The translations under genes were made by a program, and so were the position numbers. A DNA stretch of 37,224 bases, from positions 1 through 37,224 of the forward strand of contig JAKBWA010000041.1 in the NCBI GenBank assembly GCA_021841025.1, read 5' to 3'. Shown here piece after piece: positions 17,228-24,919 of the stretch. The notes below the pieces were generated by a model. That model ran no database searches. It was given only the letters and a program-made list of their open reading frames with translations, and was not told where the DNA came from. Each line of letters begins with the position of its first letter. The first letter of the stretch is position 1. This stretch comes from Bacillota bacterium (lineage in GTDB: Bacteria; Bacillota; Sulfobacillia; Sulfobacillales; Sulfobacillaceae).

Positions 17228-18115
17228 TCACCCCAAATCTATCGCTTTAGACTGTGGGTTTTTTGGCAACGTCACGACGACAACCGTTCCGGGCCTTTGA
17301 TCTTCAATCGTAATTTCACCGTGATGCTGTTGCACAATCCGCCGGCAAATTACCAGCCCCAGGCCGTGTCCGTCATCTTTGGACGTATAGTAAGGATGGA
17401 ACAAGAATGGACGAAGGGCATCGGCAATTCCGGCCCCATTATCCGATATCCGCAAGATGACATAACTGTCCTCGTCTTGGATCGCAATTTTGATTTCCCC
17501 GCCTCCATCAACCGCATCGCGGGCGTTGCCAAGCAAATTGCGTATCACCTGACGAATAGCTTTTCTATCCCCTCGGCTCCAAAGCGGCGCGCCGCGAATC
17601 ATTAAATGAATACCCTTGCACGCCAAATCCTCTTGAAATTCGTCAGCGACCTCCCGGCATAATCGCGTCACATCAAAATCTTCGAAGTGCAGGGCATTTT
17701 GATATCCATGTAAAACATCTTCCAAACGGTCACTGAGCTGCATCAACAATTCTATGGTTTTATTCAACAACGGATGAGAATAAGCCTGGGATAATAACTC
17801 TTGGTAGCCAATGGCTACTGTCAGCGGATTTTTGACTTCATGAACGACTGAAGCCATGACAAACTGATTTTCCTGGTCAGCCATGAGATGCAGCAACACT
17901 TCTGTCAAAAATCCGACCCACGATATGGTTATAGGCTGGCTAAATCCTAGCCGGATTGTTCGTTGGTCCCGTTCCTCTTGGTAAATATAACCCTCCTTGG
18001 GCTCATCTCCCATTTCGGCACCGTCCAGGGCCACAAACTCCAAAGGTAATTGGGAGTGGCGACACCAAGACCAAAACGATTCCAGCACCTGATCTTGCGG
18101 ATTCACGGCAATCAT
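17228..18115 (-). CDS. Soluble sensor histidine kinase
   Basis: A 295-aa kinase without membrane helices. Residues 1-80 form a short N-terminal region with no recognised sensor fold. The dimerisation/phospho-acceptor domain has H92 in VVHEVKNPLT. The ATPase domain shows the N box (RNLLGNARDAV, N193 and N197), the D box (SDNGAGI, D225) and the G box (GHGLGL, 249-254), with the F-box region LFHPYYTSKDDG before it. The HEVKNPLT form and the TSK-GLGL spacing resemble NtrB- and sporulation-kinase-type enzymes. The signal is probably cytoplasmic. The start ATG follows AGGAAAG. Its likely partner is the convergent stand-alone receiver, giving a possible phosphorelay; that pairing is inference. Confidence 0.88.
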   Translation of the reverse strand: MIAVNPQDQVLESFWSWCRHSQLPLEFVALDGAEMGDEPKEGYIYQEERDQRTIRLGFSQPITISWVGFLTEVLLHLMADQENQFVMASVVHEVKNPLTVAIGYQELLSQAYSHPLLNKTIELLMQLSDRLEDVLHGYQNALHFEDFDVTRLCREVADEFQEDLACKGIHLMIRGAPLWSRGDRKAIRQVIRNLLGNARDAVDGGGEIKIAIQDEDSYVILRISDNGAGIADALRPFLFHPYYTSKDDGHGLGLVICRRIVQQHHGEITIEDQRPGTVVVVTLPKNPQSKAIDLG

Positions 18116-18186
18116 CCCATCTTTCCTATCGTGTGATTTTGTAGGAAATACTTAGTCCCAAAATTCACTCAAGCGATGCTTCTCAC

Positions 18187-18214
18187 TTGACGGTTCAATT
18201 CAGGGGGGGATAAT
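18187..18214 (+). promoter_or_regulatory. Candidate sigma-A promoter for nitrilase gene
   Basis: TTGACG (18187-18192), a 16-base spacer containing a run of seven G, and GATAAT (18209-18214). It lies in the divergent spacer between the kinase and nitrilase genes, about 42 bases before the nitrilase start. Confidence 0.6.
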
Positions 18215-18256
18215 AACAGATACATAAAAGCTTCAAATCTCCCCAAGGAGACAACG

Positions 18257-19276
18257 ATGTCTACTATAGACTTATTTGCAGTACAACCTTATATGACACT
18301 TGCTAACTATGCGACACTAGATAAATTTTACCATAAAGTGGATTTTTTGATGAAGAAGATCGCGGCTCGGCGCGATCCCCATATTCCTGCCCTGGTAGTC
18401 TTCCCTGAAGATCTGGCTACATTTTTGGTATTATCGGACAACCTGGATCTCATTCAAGGCGCAAGTACTATGGACGAAGCCTTTTCACGGATTGGGCGAC
18501 AGCTGTGGCCAGCTTTGTTGGAACAAATGCTCACTCACCACACGCTGTCGCTCCGCAAGGCCTTCTTTCTGTTAAGCGCGCCCAAAACCTGGAACATTTG
18601 GTATAAGACCATGACCGAGATGGCGCGACGTTACGCTGTGTATCTCGTTGCGGGCAGTGCCTTGCTCCCTGATAATGCCAACGGATATCAATCCGGCACC
18701 ATCACCCCTCGGTCCAACCGTGTATTTAACTTCAGTATGACCCTTAATCCTTTGGGAGAGGTCATCCACACCACACGCAAAGTCAATTTGGTGCCAACGC
18801 AAGAAGACACGCTCGATTTATCACCAGGCCCATTGGCTGAGGCTCTTGGCACCTTCACGATCGACAACGTGAGCTGCGCCACCCTTATTTGCTATGACGG
18901 TTTTCGCATCCCGCACACTGCCAAAGAGCCGGGATTTACGCCACTATTGCCATTTCTGGACAAGCAAGGCACTCGCATTATCGCCCAGCCCTCGGCTAAC
19001 CCTTGGTGGTGGCACGAATCCTGGCCTTTTAATCCCAACATGACCCGCAAGGAACAATGGGTGAAGGAAGGTGCCTTCAGCTTGCTCCATCAGCTCTCAA
19101 ATATTTCAGCCATTGTCAACCCTCAGTTGTTATTCCACGCCTTGGATATTCATTTTGATGGCAAAAGCGCGATTTACGGTAGAGAAGGAACCAATGCCGT
19201 CATCTTAGCGCAAAGCCCCTATAGTGATCCCCTTCCCTCCTCGGAAGATCTTGTATGGTTTCGCTGGCGCGATTGA
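18257..19276 (+). CDS. Carbon-nitrogen hydrolase (nitrilase superfamily)
   Basis: A 339-aa enzyme with the nitrilase catalytic triad in context: E51 in LVVFPEDLA, K175 in HTTRKVNLVPTQE and C212 in ATLICYDGFRIP. Members hydrolyse nitriles or amides, or transfer acyl groups. The substrate here is not predictable. The protein has an unusual insertion between the Glu and Lys motifs (about residues 55-120), which contains a helical, aromatic-rich stretch. It starts at ATG with AAGGAG (18245-18250), driven by a good sigma-A-like promoter. A second nitrilase-type gene follows on the same strand after 375 bases, so the two may work in a related pathway. Confidence 0.82.
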   Translation: MSTIDLFAVQPYMTLANYATLDKFYHKVDFLMKKIAARRDPHIPALVVFPEDLATFLVLSDNLDLIQGASTMDEAFSRIGRQLWPALLEQMLTHHTLSLRKAFFLLSAPKTWNIWYKTMTEMARRYAVYLVAGSALLPDNANGYQSGTITPRSNRVFNFSMTLNPLGEVIHTTRKVNLVPTQEDTLDLSPGPLAEALGTFTIDNVSCATLICYDGFRIPHTAKEPGFTPLLPFLDKQGTRIIAQPSANPWWWHESWPFNPNMTRKEQWVKEGAFSLLHQLSNISAIVNPQLLFHALDIHFDGKSAIYGREGTNAVILAQSPYSDPLPSSEDLVWFRWRD

Positions 19277-19651
19277 TATTTGCCATTTTTTACCTTATGA
19301 TCTATGATGTAGCCATTGAGGATTAGACCCTGGGACTTATCCTTCAAAAAGAATTCATCGGCATGTCGGGTCACAATACAGAGGACAGCGAAGTTCTTGG
19401 CCTTTGAACAGCAATAGCATTAGCACAGTCCAGGCCCAGCTCAGCGGTGTGACAGATTGCTCGTTGGGGGAATAGCTTAGAAATCTAGGTTCCCTCTGCA
19501 CATTTTAACCGTTGACGCTGAGTGTCACTGGTCAATTGGGTGTAATGGGAATTCACAAATGCCTAAGGTCCCTGAAAAAGCATACATCTAATTATTTGCC
19601 TGAAAGCGATATGGGACGCCCCCAAAGCGAATCAATGTAGGAGGAACTGCC
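19277..19651. other. Intergenic region between the two nitrilase-type genes
   Basis: No gene or strong hairpin is seen. TTGACG at about 19512 has no matching -10. An AGGAGG ribosome site ends the region just before the next ATG. Confidence 0.35.
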
Positions 19652-21148
19652 ATGCCCGGCCCCCGCCTCGCCATTTGCCAGATAGTCTACGTGCGTGAAT
19701 TGGATAAGGCCCTGGCCCGTGCTAAGGAGTCCGTTCGCCAAGCAGCTAGCCGCGGAGCGGATATCGTTGTTTTTCCGGAATGGTTTTTAGGTCTTAATCC
19801 GGTAGAGGTCATACCGAACCGATTTACCGAAAGTCTTAGTCTGCTGGCCCGCGAACTGGGTATCATGATTATCACCGGCAGTCTGCGTGTTTTGGACAAT
19901 GAGACAATCAAAAAGCAACAAAAAGGTTTGGTTATCGACCAGGACGGAACCATTGTCGGCACTCAAACAAAAATGACATTTCAACCGACCGAACGTCCCT
20001 GGTTTGAGCCGGGAACGGGCATTTCTGCAATCCATACCCGTTTCGGGCGCCTCGTTATTTTGCTGGGATTAGATGCCTTGGATCCCACCCTTTGGGAATC
20101 GACTCGCAGTTTGCAGCCAGATATTGTCGTCATGGCCACGAGCCCTCACACTGTGGCTGAAAGGAACGCGTTGCAAGACTTGGCGATAAACCACAGCCTG
20201 AATATGCAAAACACGATCATCGTGGCACCCTTTCTGGGCCGCTTTGCCGGACAAAATTATATTGGGGGAGCTGTGATAGCCCAACAAGGCCGGCTTGTCA
20301 GCATGGCTGGAGACGATCCCACCTTATTGACGGCTGAAGATCCCCAAGCTCCTTTGATTCAGCTGGGAGTGACCGACATTTCCTATTACACTCCCTTGGC
20401 AAATGTTCCGCCCGGACTCAAGACATATGCTCGCAAGGCCAAGGAACCTGAAGGCGAAAAGAAAGTGTTAGTGGATTGGGGAGCCAACATGCTGCAGGAC
20501 GCATCTGACATCGGGCGTCAACTTCTTCATGCCGCCCAGGATAATCCACGCTGGCTGGCCTTGGCGCCAGGGATTCCAGCCGAGCCATCTCAACTGGAGT
20601 CTTTGCTTGAAGCGGGTTGCGCCGGCTCATTCCTTTACCCGGCCCTCAGCCGCCATCTCCCCTATGATGAGGATGTAATTGCACTGACAGGGGTGATTAA
20701 TCGCTTTAAGCGTCCTGTTTTGATTCATAGCTCTTGGGGTCCTGCCCCATTGCGACTGGAGAGTCCTCTGTTCTGGGACGAGTTTATTCAAAAACTTGAC
20801 GGCGTTCCCGTTGTTATGGTGCATTCTGGAGCCGTTTCTCCTTTTTGGGATGAGGTCATTATGCTCGCCCTGCGCTACCCTCAAGTCCTGCTGGAAACGT
20901 CGTTGATTTCCCTGGAACTTTTACAAAAAACCCTCAGTATTATCGGCCCGTCTCGCCTCGTTTTCGGAAGCGGCGGCGCGGAGAGTCAATTCTTGGATGA
21001 ATGGCAAAAACTCGAATCGCTCAAGCCCTTGCTATCGACTGCAGAATGGACCGAAATCTCCGGCCAAAGAGCCAAAGGGCTGTTTTTTGACACTCCTTGG
21101 GCTCACAAAAGCAACAAACTGTCTGTTGTACGCCGTCAGCCAGGCTGA
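19652..21148 (+). CDS. Nitrilase-like/amidohydrolase-like fusion, probable double pseudoenzyme
   Basis: A 498-aa two-domain protein. Residues 1-250 have the nitrilase fold: E43 in VVFPEWFLG and K107 in GTQTKMTFQPTE are kept, but the position of the catalytic Cys is G139 (ILLGLD where active members have a CYD-type sequence). Residues 270-485 resemble an amidohydrolase_2-type TIM barrel: H359 (RPVLIHSS) and H391 (VVMVHSG) remain. However, the N-terminal HxH metal site is replaced by DWGAN (275-279), and the final Asp of the FGSD motif is G441 (FGSGG). Both active sites therefore look disabled, so a binding, scaffold or regulatory role is more likely than catalysis. The sequence is intact and not decaying. 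An AGGAGG site precedes the ATG. It lies downstream of an active-looking nitrilase gene. Confidence 0.7.
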   Translation: MPGPRLAICQIVYVRELDKALARAKESVRQAASRGADIVVFPEWFLGLNPVEVIPNRFTESLSLLARELGIMIITGSLRVLDNETIKKQQKGLVIDQDGTIVGTQTKMTFQPTERPWFEPGTGISAIHTRFGRLVILLGLDALDPTLWESTRSLQPDIVVMATSPHTVAERNALQDLAINHSLNMQNTIIVAPFLGRFAGQNYIGGAVIAQQGRLVSMAGDDPTLLTAEDPQAPLIQLGVTDISYYTPLANVPPGLKTYARKAKEPEGEKKVLVDWGANMLQDASDIGRQLLHAAQDNPRWLALAPGIPAEPSQLESLLEAGCAGSFLYPALSRHLPYDEDVIALTGVINRFKRPVLIHSSWGPAPLRLESPLFWDEFIQKLDGVPVVMVHSGAVSPFWDEVIMLALRYPQVLLETSLISLELLQKTLSIIGPSRLVFGSGGAESQFLDEWQKLESLKPLLSTAEWTEISGQRAKGLFFDTPWAHKSNKLSVVRRQPG

Positions 21149-21168
21149 GTTTTTGGTTTCTCATTGTC

Positions 21169-21274
21169 TTTTCCACAGTTTTATTAACAATTGTCCACAA
21201 CCTGTAGATATCTTTTTTCACCCCCGGTTAAACTGGCTTGCCGTCATGGAAAGAACAGGGGAAGAATATCCACA
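21169..21274 (+). promoter_or_regulatory. Cluster of three DnaA-box-like sites
   Basis: TTTTCCACA (21169-21177), TTGTCCACA (21191-21199) and ATATCCACA (21266-21274) each differ by one base from the consensus TTATCCACA and share one orientation. They lie in noncoding DNA with an AT-rich stretch between the first two. A DnaA-titration or regulatory cluster is possible. An origin is unlikely, because dnaA, dnaN and the usual ori neighbours are absent. Confidence 0.4.
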
Positions 21275-21308
21275 GTTTTTCCTCTGTGATGACCCAAGAT
21301 GGGTTTAA

Positions 21309-21336
21309 GGGCCTTTCGGCGCACGCCAAAAGGCCC
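21309..21336 (+). terminator. Strong hairpin terminator after nitrilase-fusion gene
   Basis: GGGCCTTT (21309-21316) pairs with AAAGGCCC (21329-21336), and inner GGC/GCC pairs extend the stem around a short loop. ATTTTA follows. It lies upstream of the HNH promoter and would end transcription from the nitrilase-fusion gene. Confidence 0.65.
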
Positions 21337-21380
21337 ATTTTACCTTGACGCTCGAATCCTTGGCCTTCTTGTCATTGTTG

Positions 21381-21401
21381 TATAATCAATTATCGAGGAG
21401 G
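21381..21401 (+). promoter_or_regulatory. Perfect -10 element and ribosome site of HNH gene
   Basis: TATAAT (21381-21386) is a consensus -10 with a weak CTTGGC-like -35 sixteen bases upstream. Transcription would start near 21393, almost on the ribosome site GAGGAGG (21395-21401), so the leader is only about 17 bases long. Confidence 0.5.
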
Positions 21402-21409
21402 TTTAAGGA

Positions 21410-22003
21410 ATGGAAGATTCGCTCTCGGAAAAAGTTCCGGTAGTGGACTTGCGGGGACAGACTTTATCGCCTTGCAGCTGGGCCAAGGCCGAGCAAAATC
21501 TTCGTGATGGATTAGCCCGTCTCATTGACGGAGTGCTTCATCTTAACTATCGCCCGTTAGCTTACCGAAAAATCTACCGTCTGGTGCGTGAACGCGACGG
21601 CTTAATTTGCGCTTGGTGCCATGGCCCAGGATCAACGCTGGAGCATGTCTTGCCGATCTCCTGGGGAGGGCGCACCACACCGGACAATTGCGTTATCGCT
21701 TGCCGGGCGTGCAACCACTCCCGAAATAATGCGCTGCCCTCGCAATTTATTGCCTGGACAGGATATAAGCCCAGTCACCCCGTGATTCTTAGGATTTTAC
21801 GCAACGAAGAACAGGCCTTGCTTACGGCCAAAGCATCTCTTGGCACTCGGCCCATTGAATCGTGCGCCAGCAAAGAAGAGGCGCAAATTTGGGTTTCTTT
21901 CCGGCAGGGCATGTTTGACTCATCGAGACCAAAGCCCCCATCAGAGCCCATAAGCCGCCTGCATCCGGATCCTAGGCCCTTTTTACAGTTCTTTGTTCCC
22001 TAG
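21410..22003 (+). CDS. Compact HNH endonuclease with IscB-like (PLMP-type) N-terminus
   Basis: A 197-aa protein. The HNH domain spans about residues 64-115: zinc-type CxxC pairs C67/C70 and C98/C101, catalytic-type H79 in LEHVLPISWGG, N93, and ACRACNHSRNN. The N-terminus (residues 8-40, VPVVDLRGQTLSPCSW then AKAEQNLRDGLARLI) matches the layout VxVxxxxGxxLxPC...AxAxxLxxGxA. That layout is shared by the PLMP/RRXRR domain of IscB proteins and by a common family of small bacterial HNH nucleases. With PLMP plus HNH and no RuvC it has the architecture described for IshB. Its partner nucleic acid is unknown. The stop lies 2 bases from the stop of a convergent gene. Confidence 0.7.
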   Translation: MEDSLSEKVPVVDLRGQTLSPCSWAKAEQNLRDGLARLIDGVLHLNYRPLAYRKIYRLVRERDGLICAWCHGPGSTLEHVLPISWGGRTTPDNCVIACRACNHSRNNALPSQFIAWTGYKPSHPVILRILRNEEQALLTAKASLGTRPIESCASKEEAQIWVSFRQGMFDSSRPKPPSEPISRLHPDPRPFLQFFVP

Positions 22004-22005
22004 AA

Positions 22006-22446
22006 CTACGTTGACGCCTTGTGAATTCCTGGCCTCCAACTCCCCAGTACCGCCAGCGCCAGGTTTTGCTGGGACCGAGGGACGTGAATTTTAATGGCTT
22101 GCGGTGTGCCATGCCCTGTCCACAACCCGTAATACGTAAATTGGTTGCCTTTTTGATACAGCCATTCCCGAACATGGTCTCCCACGTTTGGCATAGGCTT
22201 AGCGGCCGCCGGAAGTTGGCGAGGACTAAGTCTTGACAAAAACCACAACCCGTCATCTTGGTTGGGGCGTCTTTCCACATATCCCCGGTGTTTGTCCGTA
22301 GCATGCCAATTCGCAGGAATGGTGACACTTTCACCATGACTTTGGACCACCTGCCAATGGCCCTTTTGGGTTCCAATCCACACCGCACCCGCTACAATAC
22401 AGGTGAGAACCACTAAGCCTGCCGTCACGACAATGCGATTTTTCAT
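22006..22446 (-). CDS. Membrane-anchored small protein of unknown function
   Basis: A 146-aa protein with one N-terminal membrane helix (about residues 5-26) and an extracytoplasmic domain of about 115 residues. The domain has several Trp and aromatic residues (IPANWHATD, GLWFLSRLSPRQL, YYGLWTGHG). No family is recognised. The ATG at 22446 has GAGG at 5 bases. A TTG at 22464 with GGAGGG is an alternative start that would add six residues. The gene ends 2 bases from the HNH gene stop, with no room for a terminator between them. Confidence 0.6.
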   Translation of the reverse strand: MKNRIVVTAGLVVLTCIVAGAVWIGTQKGHWQVVQSHGESVTIPANWHATDKHRGYVERRPNQDDGLWFLSRLSPRQLPAAAKPMPNVGDHVREWLYQKGNQFTYYGLWTGHGTPQAIKIHVPRSQQNLALAVLGSWRPGIHKAST

Positions 22447-22464
22447 CTCCGCCTCACAGGACAA

Positions 22465-23027
22465 TTACCCTCCGTTCTCCTTAAAAATACACCGATCTTC
22501 ATAAATTTTCTTTCCTTCCGCCACGTGACTCCACAACTGTAATATCATTGCGTCTTCCCGCCTCTTTAAAAGGCAAAGAGACATGACGGGTTCTGCCTTC
22601 TTTCATTATTAATGATACACTGCAAATGGTTAGTGTGAGGACGAAATTTTTTTCAATGATGTGATCGAACCTTTTAGTTGCAGGATTCAATTTTCAGCAC
22701 GCATCGTCTTAATCTGGCATCGGTCAAGGTCTTGAGGAATCCTTGCATGCCACAAAACGTCTACCGTGAAAATGGATTCACTCCCTGGTGTCAATAGCTG
22801 CACCGGATGCCAGCACCTAGGGCCAGGGGGCATCTTGGGCAATTATTACGGAATCCCCCAGGGTGTCACGGGAGGTTGATTTTTTCCAAGACCTAGACCT
22901 TAGGAGCAAAGAGTACCAGATTCCAAGAAAAGCAGAATCCCACCGGGTTGACGAATATTCTTCACGCTGCTCACTTCCTATATACTCGTCAACCCTAGGA
23001 ATCGAGCGTAAAAATTGGGGACTGTGA
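22465..23027. other. Long intergenic region with possible RNA structure
   Basis: No gene is supportable on either strand. The stretch at about 22775-22885 is GC-rich and can form several hairpins: CCTGGTG with CACCGG, ATGCC with GGCAT, and an outer CTCCC/GGGAG pair. It is followed on the plus strand by TTTTTT. It matches no riboswitch, SRP, 6S or RNase P pattern that I recognise. Confidence 0.3.
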
Positions 23028-23564
23028 TTAGATAACCTCCGAAACAATGCGAGAGCGATTTCGCATCCCTTGTATCAACTGCTCCAGCCTCTCCTGAAAG
23101 GCTGGTTCGAGATCGCGCCAAGTGGTTATCGAGACCTTGGTAACCATGTCATCCAGAGCTGCAGCGGTCATAGCGAGTTGATAGTCGGCATCAATGACAA
23201 GTTCCAGGATTTGGTCGTTGTTGCGGATTCTGTGGTAGACGCGGTCCTCGCCTGGTGCTTCCAAAGCCTGAATATGGGCTATCATTTGTGAAACATTGTC
23301 CGCCAGTTGCTTTAAATGACGCAAGCTTTCCATCTCTTCAGGCCGGGGAAAGGGATGGTCACGACTGGGCACTCCCACCAAACGACCTTGCTCCTGATAG
23401 ACTGATCGCCAGCGATTAGCCGCCCGAGACAGGCTGTCCGTCAGCTGATTACGGATAACTTGATCAAAGGCGCGCATGGTCTGAGCCGAGGCATAGGGAT
23501 TGACATCGCGGCTTTCCTTGAAGAACTTCGCCACAATCACTGGTAGCTGTTCGTGACGTTCCAC
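23028..23564 (-). CDS. Helical cytoplasmic protein of unknown function
   Basis: A 178-aa, mostly alpha-helical and strongly charged protein without membrane helices or Cys-based motifs. It has long amphipathic stretches (for example residues 75-105 and 125-178) that could form coiled coils. I recognise no family. GTG start, with AAGGTGA about 9 bases upstream. It lies 64 bases downstream of the SPFH gene on the same strand, so the two are probably one operon; it may be a partner of the SPFH scaffold, but that is inferred only from position. Confidence 0.6.
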   Translation of the reverse strand: MERHEQLPVIVAKFFKESRDVNPYASAQTMRAFDQVIRNQLTDSLSRAANRWRSVYQEQGRLVGVPSRDHPFPRPEEMESLRHLKQLADNVSQMIAHIQALEAPGEDRVYHRIRNNDQILELVIDADYQLAMTAAALDDMVTKVSITTWRDLEPAFQERLEQLIQGMRNRSRIVSEVI

Positions 23565-23628
23565 AAAACTGCATCACCTTTCTACAATAATTCCCCGTCG
23601 ATTAGGAATAGATTTTCGTTCTTTTTCC

Positions 23629-24468
23629 TCAACGTTCTGAGGACACTGGCGGGGTCATCAATGGTCCCGTGTCGATTAAAGGCGACGAACCTTGAATAGT
23701 AAAGCCCGTGCCATTAATCATATTTGGGGCCGTCAAAAGACCGCGCTCAGCCATGATCATCGCAATATAATAGCGTATGGCGGTTTCTTCATTAAGTCCG
23801 AACGCACGCAGCGAGATCAGCTTTTTCATTAATTCGTCTGCAGGGGCCACCAAAACCTTCACGTTATTCAAGGTAATGCCGTAGGTCGAAAGAAATTCCT
23901 GAAGGTGAGCGGTAACAAGCTCGGTAATGTCATGAATCTTTTCATTTATCTGTTCCAAAGGCGTAACTTGACAAATTTGATTAATGGCCTGCTCGAGAAC
24001 CGGGGCCGCATAAGTGTTCACTTCAGAGGTCTTAATGAAATGGCCCTGGTAGGGCATATGTTGGACGACATTCAGGGCATCATCTTTAGAATCAACATGA
24101 ATATAGTAATCGACTTGATAACGCAGCTGAGCCATTTCACTGGACAAGGCCTGCCCTTCCGCGCGAATGACCAGCTTGGCCCGGTTCACGTAGATAGCCT
24201 CATATTGCCAGGGCGACTGTCCGCCGTAAAACGCCTGCTGAATGGCTCCTACCAAAATGTGTTGCGGCGTATCTACTTGGTATTGACCGGTTTCATAGAC
24301 ATTTAAAATCGCCCCACGGCTTTTCAACACACAAAAGTGATTAGATTCCACAGTCAGCAATGACCCATTGACGATATCGTTGCCGGGATAGTGATAGAGC
24401 AGCACATCCGGACCCATGATTTCTTCGCCATTGCCGGTGAGAGTCGAGATGACGTTACGTATAGCCAT
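23629..24468 (-). CDS. SPFH-domain protein (YdjI-like, soluble)
   Basis: A 279-aa protein. Residues 25-215 form an SPFH/band-7 domain: LLTVESNHFCVLKSRGAIL near the N-terminus, TPQHILVGAIQQAFYGG, and the late helix region LEQINEKIHDITELVTAHLQEFLSTYGITLNNVKVL. The C-terminus is Pro/Ser/Thr-rich (GSSPLIDTGPLMTPP). No membrane helix is present, which resembles the YdjI (virion-core-like) branch rather than flotillins. SPFH proteins oligomerise into scaffolds at membranes and are often linked to envelope stress. An AAGGAGG ribosome site precedes the ATG. It is followed in the same direction by the 178-aa helical protein. Confidence 0.78.
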   Translation of the reverse strand: MAIRNVISTLTGNGEEIMGPDVLLYHYPGNDIVNGSLLTVESNHFCVLKSRGAILNVYETGQYQVDTPQHILVGAIQQAFYGGQSPWQYEAIYVNRAKLVIRAEGQALSSEMAQLRYQVDYYIHVDSKDDALNVVQHMPYQGHFIKTSEVNTYAAPVLEQAINQICQVTPLEQINEKIHDITELVTAHLQEFLSTYGITLNNVKVLVAPADELMKKLISLRAFGLNEETAIRYYIAMIMAERGLLTAPNMINGTGFTIQGSSPLIDTGPLMTPPVSSER

Positions 24469-24919
24469 TTAACTTCCTCCTTGTTGACATCTTAACTTCT
24501 CTTTATTTTTTTGGGCTTTTTGAAATGTTGAGGTGTACCCTCATGCACCAGTATACAAGAATCCCTCAATCAGCATTGGGTTTTGTTATAATAATGCCAA
24601 TGACGACACAACTCAAACCGCTCAAGGACCATGATGCGTTTCCTGGACTTCAGAAGGTATCTTTGTCGTCGTTGCGGTAGTGCCAATGGAGGTTTGTGAT
24701 CATCTGAAGTGGACAGCCGTAAAAAGACAAAACTGACTTACGCGGTGAATTCGCGAGAATCCCAGTGAGGGGCCCTCTTTAGCATCCATCCGTAAGGAAG
24801 TGACGTGTTAGATATATAGCCGCTGGCTCGAGGGCTCCACCTTGAGCATACCTATTGTAGAAAGGGGGTTCAGGGCAAACAGGGTTTGAGCGCATAGAAC
24901 ATGGTCAAATACGCTCAAG
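24469..24919. other. Intergenic region upstream of SPFH gene, downstream of metA
   Basis: No gene is recognised. A TATAAT occurs at about 24591 on the plus strand without a matching -35. Next to the metA stop, TTGAGCG (24886-24892) can pair with CGCTCAA (24912-24918), a possible but U-poor end structure for metA transcripts. Confidence 0.3.

Noticed and set aside
21149-21308. Replication origin at the DnaA-box cluster
   Set aside because: Only three imperfect boxes, and no dnaA, dnaN, rpmH or parAB neighbours.
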